NCBI GenBank assembly: GCA_964630265.1 | Contig: CAZVRW010000093.1 | Location: 1-8,812 of the forward strand | DNA from: CAZBWP01 sp964630265 | GTDB taxonomy: Bacteria; Pseudomonadota; Alphaproteobacteria; Rhodospirillales; Defluviicoccaceae | Reading direction: 5' to 3' | DNA length: 8,812 bases | Part shown: one piece after another, positions 1 through 5,412 of the stretch | How the letters are laid out: each line of letters starts with the position of its first letter | Position numbering within the stretch: the first letter of the stretch is position 1 | The notes under the pieces: model-generated | The model's database searches: none | What the model was told of the DNA's origin: nothing | What the model saw: only the letters and a program-made list of their open reading frames with translations | Position numbers and translations under genes: made by a program

Positions 1-2
1 TG

Positions 3-71
3 GCGCATGGCGAACTCGCGGATCGCGCGCTGCCGGCCGAGGGCGAAGCGGCAACCGCGCCGTCTTTATAA
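3..71 (+). CDS. Possible 3' end of a plus-strand gene, cut by the window edge
   Basis: Reading the third forward frame from the left edge gives 22 open codons ending in TAA at 69-71. The peptide ends in EGEAATAPSL and is rich in Ala and acidic residues, as many disordered protein tails are. It would converge on the hydrolase gene, and its stop codon lies inside the hairpin at 55-81. A convergent gene end next to a hairpin makes sense, but 69 bases are too few to separate coding from chance in GC-rich DNA. No family can be recognised. Confidence 0.3.
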   Translation, partial: AHGELADRALPAEGEAATAPSL

Positions 72-81
72 GACAGCGCGG
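55..81. terminator. Strong hairpin between convergent gene ends, possibly a bidirectional terminator
   Basis: The arms are CCGCGC (55-60) with GCGCGG (76-81) and GTCTT (62-66) with AAGAC (70-74). They are separated by a three-base loop TAT and one mismatch (61/75), so 11 of 12 pairs match in 27 bases. It sits 30 bases beyond the hydrolase stop codon and overlaps the stop of the possible plus-strand gene. Neither strand has a run of T after the stem, so it is not a classic intrinsic terminator. It may instead stabilise the mRNA 3' end, or be a protein-binding palindrome with the core GTCTTTATAAGAC. Confidence 0.45.
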
Positions 82-110
82 CGCAGGACGCCCGAGGCGG
101 GTGGCGTTCG

Positions 111-1088
111 TCAAGAACCGAGGCCGTCGAGGAAAACCAGCATTCGGGCGGCGATCTCCGGCCCGTACTCCTCAAGCGCGAAGTGACCGGTGTCGAGAAG
201 CTGAAACTCCAGGTTCTTCAGGTCGCGCTTGTAAGGGTGCGCGCCGTCTTCCGGAAAGATGACATCGTTCTTACCCCAGACCAGCAGCGTCGGCGGCTGA
301 TGGTCACGCAACAAGGCCTGCCATTTGGGATACTCGGACACGTTGGTGCCGTAGTCGAGAAACAGCTCGAGTTGCACCTCTTGGTTGCCGGGCCGGTCGA
401 GCAGGTACTGGACGTGCCAGAAATTGTCGGGGCTGATCGACTCGGGGTCCTTGGTGCCATGGGTGAACTGCCACTTCGTGGCTTCCAGGGTCAGAAAGTC
501 CCGGAGCCTGTTTCCGTTCTCCGCCGTCGGCTCGGCCCAGTAGGCCTTGATCGGACCCCAGAAGTCCCGCAGCCCTTCCTCGTAGGCGTTGCCGTTCTGA
601 ATGATGAGGGCGGTGACCCGGTCGGGATCGGCCGCGAACATCCGGAAGCCGACGGGCGCGCCGTAGTCCATGAGGTAGACGGCGTAGCGATCGACACCCT
701 TGCGGTCGAGGAACACGGCCATCAACCGCGCCAGTTTGGCGAACGAGTAGTCGAACTCCGCGGCGGGCGGCATGGACGACGCGCCGAAGCCCGGATAGTC
801 GGGAGCGAGCACATGGTAGCGCTCGGCGAGCGCCGGGATCAGATTGCGGAACATGTGCGACGAGGTGGGAAAGCCGTGCAGCAGGAGCACCGTCGGGCGT
901 GACGGATCACCCGCCTCGCGGTAGGCGATATCGAGGCCCTCGATCCGCTCGGTGCGATAGCGGACCTGAATTCTTTCCGCCTGGATTGCCGTCGTCTCCG
1001 CGACGGCTGGGACGGGGAACGTGGTGGCCGTCGTGAGGCTGAGCGCAAGGGCGCTGGCGGCGACGAGGGTCGTGAGTCGTGGCAACAT
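111..1088 (-). CDS. Exported alpha/beta-fold hydrolase (haloalkane dehalogenase/epoxide hydrolase type)
   Basis: A 325-residue enzyme with an N-terminal signal peptide: a hydrophobic stretch at residues 5-22 and a likely signal peptidase I cut after AVA at 28-30, so it probably acts in the periplasm or outside the cell. The alpha/beta hydrolase core is clear. The oxyanion-hole motif HGFP is at 71-74 and the DYPGFG strand-turn at 97-102. The nucleophile elbow at 140-144 (MDYGA) has Asp141 as the presumed nucleophile. The acid is Asp275 in WGKND and the base is His302 in GHFA. An Asp nucleophile points to the dehalogenase/epoxide hydrolase branch rather than to Ser esterases. The residue after the nucleophile is Tyr142, not the halide-binding Trp of proven haloalkane dehalogenases, so dehalogenation is doubtful and the substrate is unknown. 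The cap domain lies around 165-255. The ATG has an excellent ribosome site, AAGGAGG six bases upstream (1095-1101). It is the second gene of a probable operon, 64 bases after the flavoprotein gene. Confidence 0.9.
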   Translation of the reverse strand: MLPRLTTLVAASALALSLTTATTFPVPAVAETTAIQAERIQVRYRTERIEGLDIAYREAGDPSRPTVLLLHGFPTSSHMFRNLIPALAERYHVLAPDYPGFGASSMPPAAEFDYSFAKLARLMAVFLDRKGVDRYAVYLMDYGAPVGFRMFAADPDRVTALIIQNGNAYEEGLRDFWGPIKAYWAEPTAENGNRLRDFLTLEATKWQFTHGTKDPESISPDNFWHVQYLLDRPGNQEVQLELFLDYGTNVSEYPKWQALLRDHQPPTLLVWGKNDVIFPEDGAHPYKRDLKNLEFQLLDTGHFALEEYGPEIAARMLVFLDGLGS

Positions 1089-1152
1089 GGGTTTCCTCCT
1101 TCAGGGGTGTCGGACGGCGGCACGTGCGGGCCGCCGCGGCGGCGTTGACGGA

Positions 1153-1782
1153 TCAGGGACGTGCTTGCAGCGCGGAACGGAGCGCGGCGTTTTCCTCCCG
1201 CAGTTGGGAGAGTTCGCTGAGCAGCGGCGCCAGTTGCTCCTGGAACTCCTCCAAGGTGAGTCGGCGAGGGATGTGCTGGGGGCAGTTCCAGTCGAAGGCG
1301 GCCACGGTGATCATGATGGCGCGCTCCGGCCGGGCGGCATATGCGGCATCATGGAGGCGCGAGACCAGGGCCGGCTCGTCGGCAAGGTCAACGAGCCGGG
1401 CGCGCCCCCAAAGCTTCAATCGGCGCCGGTTCGGGTAGTCCATGAGGATGAGGGAGATGCGATCATCCGTCGCCAGATTGCCGACGCTGAGATACTGCCG
1501 GTTCCCTCGGAAATCGGCGTAGGCGACGGTCCGGGCGTCGAGGGCCTTGAGAAAGCCCTTGGGCCCGCCGCGGAACTGCACATAGGGCCAGCCGGTCGCC
1601 GACACCGTGGCCTGATAGAAGCCGTCCCGCTCGGCGATGAACGCCGCCTCGGCCTCGCTCAGACGATCTCCCCGCTCGGCCGCGGGATCCAGCAATTTGC
1701 CGTAGCTTTTGGCCGATCCGTGTCGCTCCTGGATCGCGCGGACTTCCGGGGTGAAGGTGATTTCGGCGAATGCGCGGGCCAT
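1153..1782 (-). CDS. Pyridoxamine 5'-phosphate oxidase-fold (FMN-binding) family protein
   Basis: A 209-residue soluble protein with the split-barrel flavin-binding fold. The barrel starts near residue 50 with AFIAERDGFYQATVSATG. It continues through VQFRGGPKGFL (68-78) and YADFRGNRQYLSVGNL (88-103), typical of the FMN phosphate and ring contact region, and ends with AAFDWNCPQHIP (161-172), a recurrent signature of this uncharacterised PPOX-like subgroup. These proteins are usually annotated as flavin oxidoreductases of unknown substrate; the sequence does not support true PdxH function. Residues 177-206 form a short helical tail with a coiled-coil look (LSELSQLREENAALRSAL), which suggests a dimer or higher assembly. 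The start ATG is preceded by GGAGGA (1787-1792). It is the first gene of the pair with the exported hydrolase and is divergent from the LysR gene, so it is probably under that regulator. Its start codon lies inside an inverted repeat (1780-1830). Confidence 0.88.
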   Translation of the reverse strand: MARAFAEITFTPEVRAIQERHGSAKSYGKLLDPAAERGDRLSEAEAAFIAERDGFYQATVSATGWPYVQFRGGPKGFLKALDARTVAYADFRGNRQYLSVGNLATDDRISLILMDYPNRRRLKLWGRARLVDLADEPALVSRLHDAAYAARPERAIMITVAAFDWNCPQHIPRRLTLEEFQEQLAPLLSELSQLREENAALRSALQARP

Positions 1783-1830
1783 GGTGTCCTCCGGTGCAGG
1801 GTCGGCGGGTCCTCTGTCACCGGAACCATG
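1780..1830 (-). promoter_or_regulatory. 5' leader hairpin that could hide the start codon of the flavoprotein mRNA
   Basis: Two inverted-repeat pairs are stacked. CATGGT (1780-1785) pairs with ACCATG (1825-1830), and CCGGTG (1791-1796) pairs with CACCGG (1818-1823). Between them is an internal loop of five bases (1786-1790) against one (1824); the apical loop is 21 bases. In the minus-strand transcript the AUG at 1782-1780 falls in the outer stem, and the GGAGGA ribosome site is split between the inner stem and the internal loop. If transcription begins beyond 1830, the fold would limit translation initiation. The pairing is seen directly; any regulatory role is inference. Confidence 0.35.
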
Positions 1831-1865
1831 GATGCTTTCGCAGAATCGGAGAATGTGCGATTAAA

Positions 1866-1892
1866 GGAATTTATTATTCCAGAAAATGGAAT
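1866..1892. promoter_or_regulatory. Probable LysR-type regulator binding site in the divergent intergenic region
   Basis: Three alternating half-sites lie about one helical turn apart: GGAAT (1866-1870), ATTCC (1876-1880) and GGAAT (1888-1892). The second and third form a 17-base inverted repeat with arms ATTCCA and TGGAAT. It fits the T-N11-A rule for LysR boxes (T1878, A1890). The surrounding DNA is the most AT-rich stretch in this part of the window, as expected for promoters. The site lies directly over the first possible start codon of the LysR gene, which would suit autorepression plus control of the divergent flavoprotein/hydrolase pair. I could not assign convincing -35/-10 boxes on either strand. 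Confidence 0.5.
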
Positions 1893-1894
1893 TC

Positions 1895-2818
1895 ATGGAC
1901 CGTTTCCGCGAAATCTCCACGTTCGTCGCCGTGGCCGAAGAAGGCGCGTTCAACGCCGCCGCGCGGCGGCTGCACATGTCTCCTCCGGCCGTGACCCGGC
2001 TCGTCTCGGCCCTCGAGGCGCGGCTCAACGTGCAACTCGTGACCCGCACCACCCGTCAAGTGGCGCTGACCGACGCCGGAGCGCGGCTCTACGTCGATGC
2101 CGTCCGCATCCTCGCCGATCTCTCGGGGGCGGAGGCGTCGGCGGCGGGATCGCATCAGGCGCCGGTCGGCGTCCTCCGGGTCACGGCGCCTGTGATGTTC
2201 GGTCAACGGTTCATCGCGCCGATCCTGCGAGACTATCTGGACCGGTACTCGGCGGTGACGGCGCAGACGCTGTTCGTCGATCGCATCGTCGACATGATCG
2301 ATGAAGGGCTCGATGTGGCACTCCGGATCGGCGACCTCCCGGACTCGTCCCTGTTCGCAACGATGGTGGGCACCGTGCGTCGGGTGACGATCGCGGCGCC
2401 GGATTATCTTGCGCGCATGCCGGACCTGGAGACACCCGACGCGCTGCACGGTCACCGGATCATCCTGGTGACCGCCATCTCCGATGCCCCGGTCTGGGAG
2501 TTTGTTGCGGGTCGCCGACGGCAGCAGATCAAGCTCCAGCCCAGATTGTCCATCAATACGATGACCGCGGCCATCGACGCAGCACTGTCGGGCTGGGGCG
2601 TGGCGCGCGTCCTGTCCTATCAGGTCGCCGACGAACTCACGTCTGGCGCGCTCGTCGAGGTGCTGCGCGATCACGAGGACCGGGAGATGCCAATCCATCT
2701 CCTGCACGCCGAGGGCCGTCGTGCAGCCGCCAAGATCCGGACCTTCGTCGACTTCGCCGCGCAACGCCTCCGGGCGGACGCGGCCCGCCTCGCCGCATTG
2801 GTGGGCATGGAGAGCTGA
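1895..2818 (+). CDS. LysR family transcriptional regulator
   Basis: A 307-residue LysR-type regulator. An N-terminal winged helix-turn-helix spans about residues 3-60; its recognition region is AAARRLHMSPPAVTRLVSAL, and the wing ends in TRTTRQVALTDAG. A linker helix follows to about 85, then the type-2 periplasmic-binding-like effector domain from about 90 to 295 (VGVLRVTAPVMFG through KIRTFVDFAAQRL). I chose the ATG at 1895 because LysR proteins of this subgroup usually begin MDRFRE. The in-frame ATG at 1886 adds three residues and sits in the proposed operator. Neither start has a strong ribosome site: GGA at 1888-1890 is four bases before 1895, and AAAGGAA at 1863-1869 is too far from 1886. 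It is divergent from the flavoprotein/hydrolase pair, the usual layout for a LysR protein and its target. The co-inducer cannot be read from the sequence. Confidence 0.92.
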   Translation: MDRFREISTFVAVAEEGAFNAAARRLHMSPPAVTRLVSALEARLNVQLVTRTTRQVALTDAGARLYVDAVRILADLSGAEASAAGSHQAPVGVLRVTAPVMFGQRFIAPILRDYLDRYSAVTAQTLFVDRIVDMIDEGLDVALRIGDLPDSSLFATMVGTVRRVTIAAPDYLARMPDLETPDALHGHRIILVTAISDAPVWEFVAGRRRQQIKLQPRLSINTMTAAIDAALSGWGVARVLSYQVADELTSGALVEVLRDHEDREMPIHLLHAEGRRAAAKIRTFVDFAAQRLRADAARLAALVGMES

Positions 2819-2913
2819 GGCAGGGTGGGGTTGCCGCCAGCGCGCATTCGACTCCCGAACCAGAAACTTCGCCACGGAGACTTGTTCGTACGTCTGTCAG
2901 GATTGCGCGGGGA

Positions 2914-3216
2914 TCAACGCTTGGTAGGGTTCAACCTGGCGTCGCCGCCTTGCCGGATCAGTCTGCGATCGAACGTGGAGACCGTCCCGGCTTCGCGACT
3001 GCCGGCGACGTGCAGGGTGTCATCGACGTCGACGTCGCGCGATGCCAGATCGAGGGCAATCGCCACCCGCTCGGCATCCTCGGTCACGACGTTCGGCAAG
3101 CCGGCCCAGCGGCGAAGCGGTCGGGCCACGTCATGACGCGGAAACCCAGGGGCACTTTGAAAAACCCCGACGGTCTCCAACACCACCGTCTTGGCAACGA
3201 ACGCGTCCGCCGTTGG
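2914..3216 (-). pseudogene. N-terminally truncated VapC-like PIN-domain toxin remnant
   Basis: The minus strand reads ADAFVAKTVVLETVGVF, then LPNVVTEDAERVAIAL, VDVDDTLHVAGSREAG and TVSTFDRRLIRQ, before a TGA at 2914-2916. This is the order seen in VapC-type PIN ribonucleases: the FV.KTVVLETVWVL helix, the NVVVEDAE segment, the FADALHLA acidic motif and the ATFDRRLAR strand. The second, third and fourth acidic positions survive: Glu in VLETV, Asp in VDDTLH, Asp in TFDRRL. The first 35-40 residues with the essential DTNVLVR aspartate are missing. Reading upstream in the same frame, the similarity fades near 3216 and a stop appears at 3250-3252, which is the stop of the response regulator gene. 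There is no ATG (the first in-frame start is GTG at 3184-3186), no ribosome site and no antitoxin gene beside it. I infer a decayed toxin whose front half was deleted. Confidence 0.6.
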
Positions 3217-3249
3217 CGCGACCAGCCCGGTGCCGCGCGACCCCCCCGA

Positions 3250-4029
3250 TTACCGTGATTCCACGCTGACGATGCCGGCGCGGATGGCGAACTTGACCAA
3301 GTCCGCCAGGGTTTCGACACCGACCTTGAGGGTGATTCGATTGCGGTAGGTCTCCACCGTCTTGGGGCTGATGGCCATCGCTTTGGCGATTTCCTTGGTC
3401 CGCTGCCCTTCGGCCAACAGGCGCAGCACGTCGGATTCGCGCGGGGTGAGCTTGGCGAGCGCCAACTGTCGGCCGCCTTGCGGCTGCGGCTCGGTGCCCT
3501 CGCGAAGCGCCGCGCTGACGTAGATCTCGCCGCGCAGCACCGCCTCGATCGCCTGGATCAGTTCGCCGCCCGCTTCGTTCTTCAGCACGAAGGCCTGGGC
3601 CCCGGCACACAGCATGCGTTGGCGGTAGTAGTCATCGCCATACATGGATAACGCGACGACATGGATGTCCGGCCGCGCATCACGGATGCGTTGCGTGGCT
3701 TCGATGCCGCTGACGCGGGGCATGGCGATGTCCAGGACGGCGACATCAGGACTGAGATCGACGGCCAAGCGGACGGCCTCGTCGCCGTCACCGGCTTGGC
3801 CAACGACGCGCCATCCGGCCCGCTGTTCCAGCAGCACGGCCAGAGCCTCGCGAAACAGCGTGTGGTCGTCACAAAGCAGCAATGTCAGTGCCTTGGGATC
3901 GTTGATCGCGAGGCGCTCCGGCGGCCTCGATGCGCCGCCATCCAGGACAGACGATGGCTGCGTCTGCCGCGCTCGCGCCGCCCGATCGGAGCCGACTTGC
4001 CCGCTTGTTCGGATTTGGTCACGCCCCAT
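3250..4029 (-). CDS. NarL/FixJ (LuxR-type) DNA-binding response regulator
   Basis: A 259-residue regulator. The receiver domain spans about 47-165, with acidic pocket Asp54/Asp55 (LLCDDHTLF), phospho-acceptor Asp100 (VAVLDIAMP), Ser128 in ALSMY and Lys150 (FVLKNEAGG). The LuxR-type helix-turn-helix spans about 190-250 (LTPRESDVLRLLAEG, then IAKAMAISPKTVETYRNRI), as in NarL-class activators. All key residues are present, so it should be a working output of the cluster. The ATG has a good ribosome site, GGGAGG (4038-4043), eight bases upstream. This start gives a polar, Arg-rich 45-residue extension before the receiver, longer than the family norm, and I see no better downstream start. It follows the two kinases in the same orientation, after a 165-bp gap, and is the natural phosphate acceptor of the HisKA_3 kinase. 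Confidence 0.93.
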   Translation of the reverse strand: MGRDQIRTSGQVGSDRAARARQTQPSSVLDGGASRPPERLAINDPKALTLLLCDDHTLFREALAVLLEQRAGWRVVGQAGDGDEAVRLAVDLSPDVAVLDIAMPRVSGIEATQRIRDARPDIHVVALSMYGDDYYRQRMLCAGAQAFVLKNEAGGELIQAIEAVLRGEIYVSAALREGTEPQPQGGRQLALAKLTPRESDVLRLLAEGQRTKEIAKAMAISPKTVETYRNRITLKVGVETLADLVKFAIRAGIVSVESR

Positions 4030-4194
4030 TCAAGCTTCCTCCCGATCACGAATCTTAGCACGGAGGGCCGCAAACTAAACCTAGCTTTTGCTTACGGAAA
4101 ACAAGGGCATCCGGATGAGCAAAGGCCCCGACATTTTTGCCGGCGCCCGCCTGCGCCGCGGCTTCGCCTCGCGCCGTCGGCCGGCTCGGTGGCG
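4030..4194 (-). promoter_or_regulatory. Intergenic region between kinase and response regulator; possible separate promoter
   Basis: The 165 bases between the second kinase and the response regulator contain two things. Just after the kinase stop is a GC-rich hairpin: CGGCGC (4141-4146) pairs with GCGCCG (4153-4158). On the minus strand it is followed by A residues, not U, so it is not a standard terminator. Nearer the regulator (about 4044-4115) the base composition drops sharply towards AT compared with the flanking genes, as promoters in GC-rich genomes do. I could not find well-spaced -35 and -10 boxes. The regulator may therefore have its own promoter besides read-through from the kinases. 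Confidence 0.3.
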
Positions 4195-5403
4195 TCAGCG
4201 CGGGACGGCGTCGGCGAGATCAGCCGCGTCGGCTCCGTGGCGGGAGAGGGGAATCCGAACGTTGACCCGCGAACCGCGGGCGTCGGACTCGATGGCCAGG
4301 CTGCCGCCGAGCAGGGCCACACGCTCGCGGACGCTGTAGAGGCCGTAGCCTCCGCGCGCGTCTCCGCCGATCGGCCGGTCCACGCTGGCCTCGAATCCGC
4401 GCCCGTCATCAACGACGCTGAGCAGCAAGTGGCCGGCATCGGCGGACAACGCGATACACCCGCTGCGGGCGCCGGAGTGCTTGATCATGTTGTGCACCAG
4501 CTCGCGGACGCACTGGAACAGGATCACGGACGTCCGTTGGTTCAGGCGCGGCACCTCGGCATCGATCTCGCAGTCGAGCGCGATGTCCCATCGCGCGCGT
4601 GTGTCACCGGCGAGCCAGACCAGTGCGGCGGGCAGGCCGCGCTGGTGCAACACCGGCGGGCTCAGCGCGAACTGCAGCGCGCGAAGCTCCGCCATCGCCT
4701 CGCGCAGCAGCGCCAAACCCGCGGCCAACCGCTCTCGACCCTCGGCGCCGATGCCAGTCCCTCGCCCCTTCGCGGCGGGGGACAGGTGGTTCTCCCCGAT
4801 CCCACCGGCGATCTGCATCTGTGCAAGCGCCAACTTCTGCATCGGTCCGTCGTGCAGCGCGGCGGCGAGGCGCGCCTTCTCGGTCTCCTCCAGCACCGAT
4901 ACGTCCGCGGCGAGCCGGCGGAGTGCCGCGTTGGCGTCCCGGAGCGCGCGGGTCCGCTCGGCCAGGCTCTGTTCCAGGCCGCGGGACAGGACCCCGAGTT
5001 CGGCATGGGTGCGTACCCGGGCGAGCAGGACGCGCGTCTCGACCGGCTTGACCACGTAGTCGGCGCCGCCGGCGTCGAAGGCCTCCAGCATGCTCGGCTC
5101 GTCGTCGCGGCCGGTGAGGAAGACGACAGGGATGGCACGCGTCTCCGGCAACCGCTTCAGCTCGCGGCAGGTGGCGATGCCGTCCAGGCCGGGCATCCGG
5201 ATGTCGAGCAGGACCAGGTCCGGCCGGACCTGGCGGGCGATATCGATGGCGAGCCGACCGCTTGTCGCCACATGGACGCGGCAGCCCTCCATCATCAATG
5301 CGCTTCCGACATAGTGCAGGCTCTCGGTATCGTCGTCGACCACCAGGACGGCGTATTGACGGCCAAGGGCGCCATTGCGCCCATCGGGCGGGCTGGTCAT
5401 CAT
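4195..5403 (-). CDS. Soluble sensor histidine kinase: receiver + HisKA_3 + HATPase (NarX/DesK type core)
   Basis: A 402-residue cytoplasmic kinase with no membrane segment. The N-terminal receiver (about 17-135) has Asp23-25, phospho-acceptor Asp67 (LVLLDIRMP), Thr97 (FLTGR) and Lys119 (VVKP). A helical, coiled-coil-like linker (138-172) leads to the HisKA_3 dimerisation domain with the phospho-acceptor His184 in ALHDGPMQ, the HD...Q signature of NarX/DesK-like kinases. The ATP-binding domain follows: N-box ELVHNMIKH (Asn305), G1 DDGRG (332-336) and G2 GGYGL (351-355). The dimerisation hairpin carries an extra Gly-rich stretch around 200-222. The gene starts nine bases after the stop of the hybrid kinase gene, with two consecutive ATGs (5403 and 5400) and only a weak ribosome site (AGG at the preceding stop), so translational coupling is likely. 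HisKA_3 kinases normally pair with LuxR-type regulators, and one is the next gene. The receiver offers an input, perhaps from the hybrid kinase upstream. Confidence 0.93.
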   Translation of the reverse strand: MMTSPPDGRNGALGRQYAVLVVDDDTESLHYVGSALMMEGCRVHVATSGRLAIDIARQVRPDLVLLDIRMPGLDGIATCRELKRLPETRAIPVVFLTGRDDEPSMLEAFDAGGADYVVKPVETRVLLARVRTHAELGVLSRGLEQSLAERTRALRDANAALRRLAADVSVLEETEKARLAAALHDGPMQKLALAQMQIAGGIGENHLSPAAKGRGTGIGAEGRERLAAGLALLREAMAELRALQFALSPPVLHQRGLPAALVWLAGDTRARWDIALDCEIDAEVPRLNQRTSVILFQCVRELVHNMIKHSGARSGCIALSADAGHLLLSVVDDGRGFEASVDRPIGGDARGGYGLYSVRERVALLGGSLAIESDARGSRVNVRIPLSRHGADAADLADAVPR

Positions 5404-5412
5404 TCGCGTGAC

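Noticed and set aside
1021..2304. A 427-codon plus-strand open frame spanning three genes and the divergent promoter
   Set aside because: It crosses the intergenic control region and overlaps the well-supported flavoprotein and LysR genes in other frames, with no domain match.
1874..2875. A 333-codon minus-strand open frame opposite the LysR gene
   Set aside because: Arg/His/Asp-rich translation typical of the antisense of a GC-rich LysR gene; no ribosome site and no motif.
2840..2880. A stretch on the minus strand resembling a tRNA T-arm (GGTTCGGGAGTCGAAT)
   Set aside because: No acceptor stem, anticodon arm or CCA end could be assembled around it.
3241..3247. Run of seven C as a possible frameshift joining the response regulator to the PIN remnant
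   Set aside because: The run lies after the regulator's TAA stop, and both are already in the same frame, so it cannot explain a fusion or break of the regulator.
4141..4158. GC-rich hairpin after the second kinase as an intrinsic terminator
   Set aside because: In the transcribed minus direction the stem is followed by A residues rather than U; kept only as part of the intergenic description.
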